DNA of 21,733 nt from HGM05190 sp964394205. Lineage in GTDB: Bacteria > Bacteroidota > Bacteroidia > Bacteroidales > Muribaculaceae. The stretch covers positions 1-21,733 of the forward strand of contig CAYMVS010000037.1 in assembly GCA_964394205.1 (NCBI GenBank), in the 5' to 3' direction. A program made the position numbers and the translations under genes. This document shows, one piece after another, positions 15,854 through 21,733 of this stretch. Numbering within the stretch: the first letter of the stretch is position 1; every line of letters begins with the position of its first letter. The notes under the pieces were generated by a model. That model searched no databases, was not told the origin of the DNA, and saw only the letters and a list, made by a program, of their open reading frames with translations.

Positions 15854-17644
15854 TTAGCGTTTGAGCACCTTGTCGGTCACCACGCGGCCGTCGGTGTAGG
15901 TCATGCGGCGGATGCTGATGCCCTGGGCAGGCTCTTCAAGCTGGATGCCCTGGAGGTTGAAGTACTCTATTTTGGCAACCTCGCCCTGAGACATCTCGAC
16001 ATCCTCGATGCCGGCGGGGTTGTTGTAGGCGGGGTAGTACTCGTCGACAGCGGTGAGAGCGTCGGTGTTGCCGGCCTTCATGATGTGCTCGACAAGCGAG
16101 TTGGCATAGACCTCGATGTTGGTGTACCAGCCGCGGGGGTCGATTGTGTAGAGATTGCCGTCGTCGGGATTGTTGGGGTCGAGGCCGTTGGCTTCCTCCC
16201 AGGCGTCGGGTATGCCGTCTTGGTCGGTGTCAAAGCCCTCGGGGCGGGTCTCCTCTTTGATGACGGGGAATGAGGGCACGCCGGCGTTCTGGGTCGGGAT
16301 GCGGGGGTCGTTCACCCAGTCGACAATGCCTTTTGTGCCTGACTTGGCCGTAGTGCCGGGAACGGCAACATCGCCCTGATAGGTGACGGTGCCTGTTCGG
16401 GCCTCGTCCATCAGTCGGGCGTCGACGGCATCGCGGAAGAGGCTTGCACCGGCATAGGCGAGCACTTTGTCGTAGGCCACCTCGGCGCTGTGGGTTGTCA
16501 CGTCGCCGGGGTTGGTGGGTTCGTCAAGCTTGAGGCGGACGCAGTCGTTGCCGTTGGTGTCTTTGACATACTCGACGCCCTCGCCATAGAAATGCTTGGC
16601 GTCGACGATGTATTTGTCGCCGTTGATGGTCTTGAGGCCGCTGTCGTAGGTGACACCTTTCCAGTCATAGAACGCGGGCTCGTCGGCAGCGGTGACATAG
16701 TTGCCGTCGATATAGTAGCGTGAGGCATATCCCTTGAGCTCGGTGGGTGTCGAGTTGCCGCTGTCGCCAACCGACACCTGGGTCACGTTGCGGGTGTTTT
16801 TGGTGCCGGGGCCGGCCTTGTAGTAGTTGTTGACGATGTTTATGTAACCGCCGCCGGGGCCGCCATAGCTGCCGGCACCGTTGCCCCAGTTGTAGAGCAC
16901 GTGGTTGCGGAAGTCGACACGCTCGCCGTCGACAGTGCTGCAGTAGAGGGTCTTGTCATAGTTCTGCTGCTGATAGCGGGCGCCGTTGAAACGCGGGGTG
17001 CGGTTCTGGCAATGGGCGATGAAGTTATGGTGGAACGAGGCGTTCTTGCCGCCCCAGATGCCGCCATAGCTGTGTTGGCCCTTTGAGTGGCCGGGATTGG
17101 CCAGACCCTCGGCGATGGTTGACCACTGGAGGGTGAAGTTCTGGTTGTCATACACCGAGCAAACCTCGTCGATCGACCATGAGAACGAGCAGTGGTCGAG
17201 GATGATGTTGCGCAGGTTGCGGCTGAAGAAAGCGTCGGCGCCGTCGTTGACGTCGGTCACCTGGCTGCGGCGGAAGCGGATAAAGCGTATCACGACGTGG
17301 TGGGCCTTGTTGTTGATGGTTCGGAACGCCAGGGTGATGCCTTCGCCGGGAGCGGTCTGGCCAAGGATGGTCAGGTTATTCTGGTTGATTGACAGGTCGC
17401 TTTCGAGATAGATGGTGCCGCTGACGTCAAACACAACGGTGCGCTTGCCCGACTGGCTGATGGCCCAGCGCAGCGAGCCCTCGCCCGAGTCGTTAAGATT
17501 GGTGACGTGTATCACTTTACCACCACGACCGCCGGTGACATATCGGCCATGCCCCTCGGCACCGGGAAATGCCGGCGCCTGGTCATCGGCAAATGCTGCT
17601 ACCGAGAGCATGGCAGCGGCAAGTGTCATTAATGATTTTTTCAT
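15854..17644 (-). CDS. Secreted pectate lyase-like protein, polysaccharide lyase family 1 (first of a tandem pair)
   Basis: This 596-residue paralogue of the downstream gene is predicted to be a secreted pectate lyase. It has a signal peptide (1-19, ending SVAAFA) and the shared motifs TGGRGGKVIHVTNLND at 37-52, FDVSGTIYLESDL at 72-84, ILDHCSFSWSIDE at 148-160, GQHSYGGIWGGKNASFHHNF at 189-208 and the candidate catalytic RTPRFNGAR at 215-223. It is longer after RTPR and in the middle of the protein. A calcium-loop repeat, DTDQDGIPDAWEE, lies at 472-484. The tail starts AGIEDVEM near 544 and ends in GRVVTDKVLKR, again sorting-domain-like. The two copies have diverged widely outside the core motifs, so the duplication is old. 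It is the first gene of the pair, with a -7 box about 60 bases upstream. Confidence 0.88.
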   Translation of the reverse strand: MKKSLMTLAAAMLSVAAFADDQAPAFPGAEGHGRYVTGGRGGKVIHVTNLNDSGEGSLRWAISQSGKRTVVFDVSGTIYLESDLSINQNNLTILGQTAPGEGITLAFRTINNKAHHVVIRFIRFRRSQVTDVNDGADAFFSRNLRNIILDHCSFSWSIDEVCSVYDNQNFTLQWSTIAEGLANPGHSKGQHSYGGIWGGKNASFHHNFIAHCQNRTPRFNGARYQQQNYDKTLYCSTVDGERVDFRNHVLYNWGNGAGSYGGPGGGYINIVNNYYKAGPGTKNTRNVTQVSVGDSGNSTPTELKGYASRYYIDGNYVTAADEPAFYDWKGVTYDSGLKTINGDKYIVDAKHFYGEGVEYVKDTNGNDCVRLKLDEPTNPGDVTTHSAEVAYDKVLAYAGASLFRDAVDARLMDEARTGTVTYQGDVAVPGTTAKSGTKGIVDWVNDPRIPTQNAGVPSFPVIKEETRPEGFDTDQDGIPDAWEEANGLDPNNPDDGNLYTIDPRGWYTNIEVYANSLVEHIMKAGNTDALTAVDEYYPAYNNPAGIEDVEMSQGEVAKIEYFNLQGIQLEEPAQGISIRRMTYTDGRVVTDKVLKR

Positions 17645-17703
17645 ATTTTTGATTGAATGGTTATAGATTTTCAGTTAAGAATCGGCATGATGCCATATTT
17701 TTG

Positions 17704-17737
17704 CAAAGGTAGTGAAATTTTTTGTTATAATTTTCAA
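17704..17737 (-). promoter_or_regulatory. Promoter of the pectate-lyase operon
   Basis: On the minus strand the -7 box TACCTTTG lies at 17704-17711 and a possible -33 TTG at 17735-17737, 23 bases upstream, slightly long for Bacteroidetes. The leader would be about 50 bases. The left copy of the island's direct repeat begins 3 bases further upstream, so the island touches this promoter. Confidence 0.55.
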
Positions 17738-17739
17738 GA

Positions 17740-17763
17740 GCAACGCTTTTTAACATAAATGAT
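17740..17763. repeat. 24-bp direct repeat, left copy
   Basis: This is identical to 18775-18798 in the same orientation. Weaker similarity extends on both sides: AATTTTCAA against AATTTCAA on the left, and AAT against AAT six bases to the right. In total it spans roughly 40 bases. Read on the minus strand, it covers the last codons and stop of the RHS fragment. Confidence 0.9.
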
Positions 17764-17869
17764 GACAATCTTCACCTGTAGGGTCAATACAATTTATAGG
17801 ATCACCTCCACAATATTAATATGGCGATAAATTTGAATATGCAAAACTGCTAATAGGATAAAGCAGAAA
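17750..17869 (-). pseudogene. Decayed RHS-repeat core fragment
   Basis: Translated on the minus strand, 17840 down to 17750 reads AYSNLSPY, a TAA stop at 17816-17818, then YCGGDPINCIDPTGED, a few residues (CHHLC) and a TAA at 17750-17752. This matches the end of the RHS-associated core, whose usual Bacteroidales form is an xxSPYxYCxNNPVxxIDPDG block just before the variable toxin tip. The same frame stays open leftward to another TAA near 17867. The canonical DPLAEKY part before it is not recognisable. There is no start codon, and the frame is broken by a stop in the middle of the motif, so it is a relic. No complete rhs gene or toxin domain is visible. The fragment lies downstream of the small exported protein gene in the AT-rich island. 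Confidence 0.7.
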
Positions 17870-18070
17870 TGATTAATAATAAATGAACACTTTTTCATTC
17901 GGTAATAATCTTTCTTGAGTGTGTTTTTGGATTTTTGTTGCTTATTTGGCGATTGGATATACATTACCCAAAAATATCATAAATTCGTTGAGTTCTGTAA
18001 CTCGTTGTATTTTTCTGTCATTTTCAACTAAATGCTGAGATAATGAATCTATTATAATATTTTTAATGAA

Positions 18071-18667
18071 CTATTGATACTCCTCAAATCCTGGTAATAG
18101 GGAACGAATTTCAGGTGCGGAAAGCCAATACATAAAATAACACAATCTTGAAAAATTATCATTGATGGTCATATTGTCACGGCCTTCAAAACCTGTAACG
18201 TTATTGGATTTAAAAATGCATTTGGATTGCTGATCAAATACACTTAAGGATCTGTAAAACGTGGACCATTGTTTTGGGTATTGTCTGACCATATCCTTTG
18301 TTACATCCGGCAAGGTATCCATCCCCCATCGGATCAAATTTTTATATGAGTTCATGAGGCTTGCTGTATCGATTTTGAGTTCCAAGCTATGAATTTCCTT
18401 TCGCGTAGTACCTATTTTAAAATTATATGAATCTGCATCTTCGTATATCAGACACCACTTTTTGCCATGATGACCATAGTCGAATATTATGAATTGCTTA
18501 TTGGAGACAATCTCTTTAATAGAATCCGGTAAAAGCTCTAACGAAATATATAGATTATTATCAATGGTATCGTTTATACTATCAGCACCCATATTTAAAC
18601 TTATGAGAATGAATATGGGAACAAATAGCATTTTTACGACTGTTTTTTTTATTACTACTATTTTCAT
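18071..18667 (-). CDS. Small exported protein of unknown function, possible orphan immunity protein
   Basis: I do not recognise the family. This 198-residue protein starts with a basic stretch and one hydrophobic segment (MLFVPIFILISLNMG at 13-27), a signal peptide or anchor. A polar, periplasm-like body follows, with aromatic-rich motifs (IIFDYGHHGKKWCLIYED, NLIRWGMD, CYFMYWLSAPEIRSLLPGF). Base composition is far more AT-rich than in all neighbours, suggesting transfer. The ATG at 18667 is only about 8 bases from the -7 box, implying a nearly leaderless message; the ATG at 18631 (residue 13) would give a normal leader and a cleaner signal peptide. The TAG stop at 18071-18073 is followed in frame by 42 more open codons to a TAA at 17942-17944, so the protein may be truncated. 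Position next to an RHS relic suggests an immunity protein; this is inference only. Confidence 0.65.
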   Translation of the reverse strand: MKIVVIKKTVVKMLFVPIFILISLNMGADSINDTIDNNLYISLELLPDSIKEIVSNKQFIIFDYGHHGKKWCLIYEDADSYNFKIGTTRKEIHSLELKIDTASLMNSYKNLIRWGMDTLPDVTKDMVRQYPKQWSTFYRSLSVFDQQSKCIFKSNNVTGFEGRDNMTINDNFSRLCYFMYWLSAPEIRSLLPGFEEYQ

Positions 18668-18675
18668 ATTACCTC

Positions 18676-18705
18676 CAAAGATACTAATTGATATTTAATA
18701 ATCAA
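18676..18705 (-). promoter_or_regulatory. Consensus Bacteroidetes promoter for the exported protein gene
   Basis: On the minus strand the -33 TTG lies at 18703-18705, then a 19-base spacer, then the -7 box TATCTTTG at 18676-18683. Both elements and the spacing match the Bacteroidetes housekeeping consensus. A purine-rich GAGGT follows directly before AATATG. The island gene therefore appears able to express independently of its neighbours. Confidence 0.6.
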
Positions 18706-18774
18706 GATATGCTAAAATTTATTACTACATGAACTTGTCTTTATAACCGTATGAAGCATGTTGGAATTTCAATG

Positions 18775-18798
18775 GCAACGCTTTTTAACATAAATGAT
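18775..18798. repeat. 24-bp direct repeat, right copy
   Basis: This is identical to 17740-17763 and marks the right edge of the AT-rich island. Immediately to its right, GC-rich resident sequence (the terminator of the pepP operon) begins. No inverted terminal repeats or transposase are associated with it. Confidence 0.9.
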
Positions 18799-18810
18799 AA
18801 GAATGACAGT

Positions 18811-18845
18811 GATGCAACCGGGCCTTGTCGAGGCTTGGCTGCATC
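18811..18845 (-). terminator. Hairpin after the gamma-carbonic-anhydrase gene
   Basis: The arms at 18811-18825 and 18831-18845 pair over 15 positions. On the minus strand, two A-C mismatches and one G-T pair interrupt the stem (GATGCAGCCAAGCCT with AGGCCCGGTTGCATC). It starts 30 bases after the stop at 18875 and closes the pepP unit. The downstream tail is T-rich but not a clean T-run. Confidence 0.6.
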
Positions 18846-18874
18846 ACCAGTTTATTGTCGGTCGGTTGGTTGCC

Positions 18875-19420
18875 TTATTCCATCCCTATGGTCGGGTCGA
18901 TCTCGGGTGTTTCATACCACTTGCTGTACATCAGATAGTTGTGGGCTATTTTGCGGTTCAGCTCGGCGGCTTGGGCGGGGTCGACCATCTTGATGAACCG
19001 GGCGGGAGCGCCGGCCCACATCTCGTTGGGGCCGATGACCGTGCGCGACAGCACGACCGAGCCGGCGGCCACCAGCGCGCCCTCGCCAACGACGGCATCG
19101 TCCATCACGATGGCTCCCATGCCTATCAGCGCCAGGTTGTGGATGGTCGCGCCGTGGATGGTCACGCTGTGGCCAATCGAGACATCGTCGCCTATGTTGA
19201 TGGTCGACTTGCGGAAGAGGGTGTGCAGCACCGAGCCGTCCTGGATGTTGACGCGGTTGCCTATCCTGATTGTGTTGACATCACCGCGCAACACGGCGTT
19301 GAACCAGATGCTGCACTGCGAGCCGACGGTGACATCGCCCACAAGGGTGGCGGTGGGGGCGAGGAATGTGCCTTCGCCCACGACGGGGGTGAACCCGCGA
19401 ACGGGGATTATATGTGCCAT
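18875..19420 (-). CDS. Gamma-carbonic anhydrase-like left-handed beta-helix protein (YrdA/PaaY family)
   Basis: This 181-residue cytosolic hexapeptide-repeat protein is predicted to form trimers with zinc at the subunit interfaces. The gamma-class residues are in place: Arg45 and Asp47 in NAVLRGDVNTIRIG, Gln60-Asp61 in NIQDGSVLH, and candidate zinc ligands His66, His84 and His89 (VLHT, GHSVTIHG). Repeats of the form [LIV]-G-x4 fill residues 15-130, and a C-terminal helix (AAELNRKIAHNYLMYSKWY) packs against the helix as in the family. Length is normal. The gene starts 12 bases after pepP, so the two are probably co-transcribed. Family members range from true carbonic anhydrases to thioesterases or metal-storage trimers, so the reaction is not certain. 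The older name for this kind of protein, acetyltransferase, is unlikely given the zinc site. Confidence 0.92.
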   Translation of the reverse strand: MAHIIPVRGFTPVVGEGTFLAPTATLVGDVTVGSQCSIWFNAVLRGDVNTIRIGNRVNIQDGSVLHTLFRKSTINIGDDVSIGHSVTIHGATIHNLALIGMGAIVMDDAVVGEGALVAAGSVVLSRTVIGPNEMWAGAPARFIKMVDPAQAAELNRKIAHNYLMYSKWYETPEIDPTIGME

Positions 19421-19432
19421 TGTCGTTGTTTG

Positions 19433-21229
19433 TTACTTGCGGTTGATGGGACGGGTGCGGTCGGCCAGCCAGCGGCGCGACTCTTCGTCGGGGAGCAGGG
19501 GGGCGAGCTCATCGGCGACCTGACGGTGGTAGGCGTTGAGCCAGTCGATCTCGTCGTCGGTCATTATGTCGAGGTCAAACAGGGCCAGGTCGAAGGGGAA
19601 GAGGGTGAGTGTCTCAAAGCGGTAGAAGTCGCCAAACTCTTTGTCGGACATGGCCGGGACAACCAATGTGAGGTTCTCACAGCGTATGCCCCATTTCCCC
19701 TCGCGGTAGAGGCCGGGCTCGTTGGAGGTTATCATGCCGGGCACCAGCGGCGCGGGCTTGTAGATCAATGAGATTTTCTGGGGTCCCTCGTGGACGTTGA
19801 GGAAGTGGCCGACGCCGTGGCCGGTGCCGTGCAGGTAGGTCAGGCCGTCTTTCCACAGGAACTGGCGGGCGAGGATGTCGAGCTGCAGGCCGTTGGTTCC
19901 GCGCGGCCAGACGGCGGTGGCGAGCGCGATGTGCCCTTTCATCACGAGGGTGAAGTCGCGGCATTGGCGCGGGGTGGGGGTGCCGATGGCGATGGTGCGG
20001 GTGATGTCGGTGGTGCCGTCGAGGTATTGGGCGCCCGAGTCGATCAGCAGCAGGTTGTCGCCGTCGATGGTGGCGCAGGTGTCATTCTCGGCCTCATAGT
20101 GGACAATGGCGCCGTTGGGGCCCCATCCGGCGGCCGTCGCAAAGCTCTTGTCAAAAAACAAGGGCTGGGCCGAGCGGTGTTTGAGCAATATATCGTCGAC
20201 CTCGACCTCGGTCAGGCCACCCTCGGCGGCCCGTTTCTCAATCTCCATCATCGCGCCGACAAGGGCCGCGCCGTCGCGGCGCATGGCGTCGCGGATGCCG
20301 TTGACCTGGGTCTCGTTCTTGCATGCCTTGAAGTCGGCGACCGCCGAGCCGGCCTCGACAACTTTGTCGCCAAGGATGGTTGCAAGTATCCCGGCTGTCT
20401 GTGAGCCCGACAGATGCACCTTGGCGGTGGCGGGCAGGTCGGTGAGGAACCGCTCTATATTATTATAAGGTGAAACCGACACGTTGATGCTGTCGAGATG
20501 GGCCTTGACCTCGGGGGTGATCTTGTCGGGGTTGACAAAGAGGATGTTGCCGAAAGAGCGCGACAGGAAGAGGAACGCGTAGACCACCGGGTTGTAGGGG
20601 ATGTCTCGGCCTCGCAGGTTGAGCGTCCACGCGATCTCGTCGAGAGCCGATATCAGGATCGAGTTGGCCTTGGCGCTCTCGGCCCGGGCGAGCACGAGCT
20701 CGATTTTTTCGGCAGCCGGCTGGCCGGCGTAGATGTCGTCGTGGATGATCAGGGGCGTGTCGGGGAGCGCCGGGCGGTCGGTCCAGATGCCGTCGATCGG
20801 GCGGAAGTTGACCTCGAGTCGGAGGCCGGCGGCATCGAGGGCTTTCTTAAGCTCGCGGGTTGCCTCGATGGTGAAGAGCATCCCGTCGATGCCTACTGTC
20901 GCGCCAGAGGGCAGGGTGGAGGTGAGGTAGTCGATGATGGAGGGGGTGTCGGGCAGCCCGTCTTTCATAAGGACGATGCCGGTGCCCTCAAGCTGGTCGG
21001 CGGCCTGGATGAAGTAGCGCGAGTCGGTCCACAGCAACGCCGATGAGGCGGTCAGCACAAGGTCGCCCGCCGAGCCGGTGAAACCGGTCAAAAAGCGGCG
21101 CACCTGCCAGTGGGAGGCGAGATACTCGCTGCTGTGGGGGTCGGCCTGGGGGAAGATGGCCGCGTCGATGCCGGCCTGTTTCATCAGTTGGCGCATAGCG
21201 TCGAGGCGCCCTATAACTTTATTTTTCAT
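19433..21229 (-). CDS. pepP: Xaa-Pro aminopeptidase (aminopeptidase P, M24B)
   Basis: This 598-residue cytosolic metallopeptidase removes the N-terminal residue from peptides with proline in second position. It has the three-domain layout of the long (APP1-like) form: two creatinase-type N-terminal domains (about 1-300) and a pita-bread catalytic domain. The five metal ligands are recognisable as Asp397, Asp408, His471, Glu504 and Glu518, in LLIDSGAQYLDGTTDITRT, HGTGHGVGHF, TSNEPGLY and RCENLTLV. Their spacing (11, 63, 33, 14) is almost that of human XPNPEP1. The frame is open to 21277, but that start would be TTG and adds 16 unrelated residues inside a leader hairpin. The ATG at 21229 (MKNKVIGRLDAMR) fits the family. 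It is the first gene of a unit with the gamma-carbonic-anhydrase gene. Confidence 0.95.
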   Translation of the reverse strand: MKNKVIGRLDAMRQLMKQAGIDAAIFPQADPHSSEYLASHWQVRRFLTGFTGSAGDLVLTASSALLWTDSRYFIQAADQLEGTGIVLMKDGLPDTPSIIDYLTSTLPSGATVGIDGMLFTIEATRELKKALDAAGLRLEVNFRPIDGIWTDRPALPDTPLIIHDDIYAGQPAAEKIELVLARAESAKANSILISALDEIAWTLNLRGRDIPYNPVVYAFLFLSRSFGNILFVNPDKITPEVKAHLDSINVSVSPYNNIERFLTDLPATAKVHLSGSQTAGILATILGDKVVEAGSAVADFKACKNETQVNGIRDAMRRDGAALVGAMMEIEKRAAEGGLTEVEVDDILLKHRSAQPLFFDKSFATAAGWGPNGAIVHYEAENDTCATIDGDNLLLIDSGAQYLDGTTDITRTIAIGTPTPRQCRDFTLVMKGHIALATAVWPRGTNGLQLDILARQFLWKDGLTYLHGTGHGVGHFLNVHEGPQKISLIYKPAPLVPGMITSNEPGLYREGKWGIRCENLTLVVPAMSDKEFGDFYRFETLTLFPFDLALFDLDIMTDDEIDWLNAYHRQVADELAPLLPDEESRRWLADRTRPINRK

Positions 21230-21275
21230 GATTTGGCATGTTTGGTTTCTTTTGTCCTGGGGTTTGCTAAATCGC

Positions 21276-21306
21276 AAAAACGGGGTAGCGAGTCACTATC
21301 CCGTTT
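21276..21306 (-). terminator. Terminator-like hairpin in the pepP leader
   Basis: The arms at 21278-21288 and 21296-21306 pair over 11 positions with one mismatch on the minus strand (AAACGGGATAG with CTACCCCGTTT) around a 7-base loop. On the minus strand the stem runs directly into a five-T tract. It lies between the candidate pepP promoter and the pepP start, where it could act as an attenuator. It could equally be a plain terminator for a short upstream transcript. Confidence 0.5.
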
Positions 21307-21317
21307 GTCTGGCGAGG

Positions 21318-21325
21318 CAAAGTTA
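21318..21325 (-). promoter_or_regulatory. Candidate -7 box of the pepP operon promoter
   Basis: The minus strand reads TAACTTTG, a full match to TAnnTTTG. No convincing -33 TTG lies 19-21 bases upstream. Transcription would begin near 21311, giving a leader of about 80 bases that contains the hairpin at 21276-21306. Confidence 0.45.
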
Positions 21326-21575
21326 TACAAAATTTTTTAATCCTCGGCCGTTGACCCGTTGAAAAATCTATATGAAAAATCACGCCCGTTGCCCGATCAA
21401 AACGCCGCCCTTGAGGCCTCTCCGACGCGTCGGGCATTGTTGATTTGGTGCCGGAAACGGTGCTTAACAAAAAATAACAGAATGGGGTAATATGATATGG
21501 GTTGATGTAAGTGGTTGATATATAGCGATGTGATGTTTTTGTTGTCTTTTTGATGAGAAAAATTGTTCAAGAAAG
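21326..21575. other. Intergenic region between pepP and tRNA-Thr, no gene seen
   Basis: Short open frames on the minus strand here lack any recognisable domain, signal or composition and I do not accept them. Two abutting perfect palindromes occur, GAGGCCTC at 21413-21420 and CCGACGCGTCGG at 21422-21433. The short direct repeat TGAAAAATC occurs twice near 21360-21382. The right part becomes AT-rich toward the tRNA promoter. Confidence 0.6.
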
Positions 21576-21607
21576 TTTGCACAATTGAAAAATTGGTTAT
21601 AATTTTG
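21576..21607 (+). promoter_or_regulatory. Promoter of the tRNA-Thr gene
   Basis: On the plus strand TTTG at 21576-21579, a 20-base spacer and TAATTTTG at 21600-21607 match the Bacteroidetes consensus in both boxes and spacing. The tRNA begins 77 bases after the -7 box, leaving a 5' leader to be processed. The -7 box runs into GCAACGCTTTT, a string also found inside the island's direct repeats. Confidence 0.55.
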
Positions 21608-21684
21608 CAACGCTTTTGAGGGGGACGACCGTTCCGGTGATAAAGCGATAGGACATTGCAAGTTTTTGTAATTCATTACCGAAT

Positions 21685-21733
21685 GCCTCTTTAGCTCAGT
21701 TGGCCAGAGCACGTGATTTGTAATCTCGGGGTC
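21685..21733 (+). tRNA. tRNA-Thr (anticodon TGT), cut by window end
   Basis: The first 49 bases of a tRNA are present. They comprise the acceptor strand GCCTCTT, a D-arm AGCTCAGTTGGCCAGAGC, an anticodon arm with loop TTTGTAA at 21717-21723 (anticodon TGT at 21719-21721, reading ACA), and the variable loop start. The T-arm and acceptor 3' strand lie outside the window. The anticodon stem CGTGA/TCTCG has one T-T mismatch at the third pair; I believe this also occurs in other Bacteroidetes tRNA-Thr genes but cannot check it here. Confidence 0.85.

Noticed and set aside
17740..18798. Island as a simple insertion sequence with target duplication
   Set aside because: There is no transposase frame, and no terminal inverted repeats are visible. 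A 24-bp target duplication would also be unusually long.
18794..19771. Plus-strand open frame of 325 codons
   Set aside because: It lies opposite the pepP and gamma-carbonic-anhydrase genes, both of which have complete catalytic motifs on the minus strand.
21267..21712. Two short minus-strand open frames between pepP and tRNA-Thr
   Set aside because: They use weak or non-ATG starts or overlap the tRNA gene, show no domain, and their composition follows the intergenic DNA.
1..21733. CRISPR array, rRNA, riboswitch or integrase
   Set aside because: I saw no regularly spaced repeats, rRNA segments, recognisable riboswitch core or recombinase motif on either strand.

Overview
The window looks like a chromosomal piece of a Bacteroidales genome, probably a gut Muribaculaceae-type organism (an inference from gene content, not a search). 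The clues are promoters of the Bacteroidetes TAnnTTTG type, almost no Shine-Dalgarno sites, a PorZ-like protein, and several secreted proteins ending in short C-terminal domains like those used by type IX secretion (T9SS). All protein genes lie on the minus strand; the only plus-strand gene seen is a tRNA-Thr cut by the right edge.

Read in the direction of transcription (right to left), the layout is as follows. (1) pepP (Xaa-Pro aminopeptidase) and a gamma-carbonic-anhydrase-like protein form a two-gene unit that ends in a hairpin near 18.83 kb. (2) An AT-rich island at about 17.74-18.80 kb is bracketed by a 24-bp exact direct repeat. It holds a small exported protein gene with its own promoter and a decayed fragment of an RHS-repeat core, so it looks like the scar of an RHS toxin/immunity locus. 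(3) Two tandem family-1 pectate-lyase-like genes share a promoter and end in a hairpin plus T-run terminator at 14.07-14.10 kb. (4) A large secreted GLUG-repeat protein stands alone between its own promoter and a perfect 14-bp hairpin. (5) Eight tightly packed genes run from leuS to the left end: leuS, rdgB, a porZ-like gene, an unknown gene, a membrane acyltransferase, two family-2 glycosyltransferases and bcp. They close in a strong hairpin at 79-131.

Two parts stand out. First, a PorZ-like beta-propeller protein shares a transcription unit with three polysaccharide-decorating enzymes. In Porphyromonas, PorZ handles the anionic LPS to which T9SS cargo is attached, and three candidate T9SS cargo proteins are encoded just upstream. 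Second, the RHS/immunity-like island sits in the promoter-proximal region of the pectate-lyase operon. The rest is housekeeping: tRNA charging, nucleotide-pool cleansing, peroxide reduction and peptide turnover.

All calls were made by reading the sequence; no database search or structure prediction was run.
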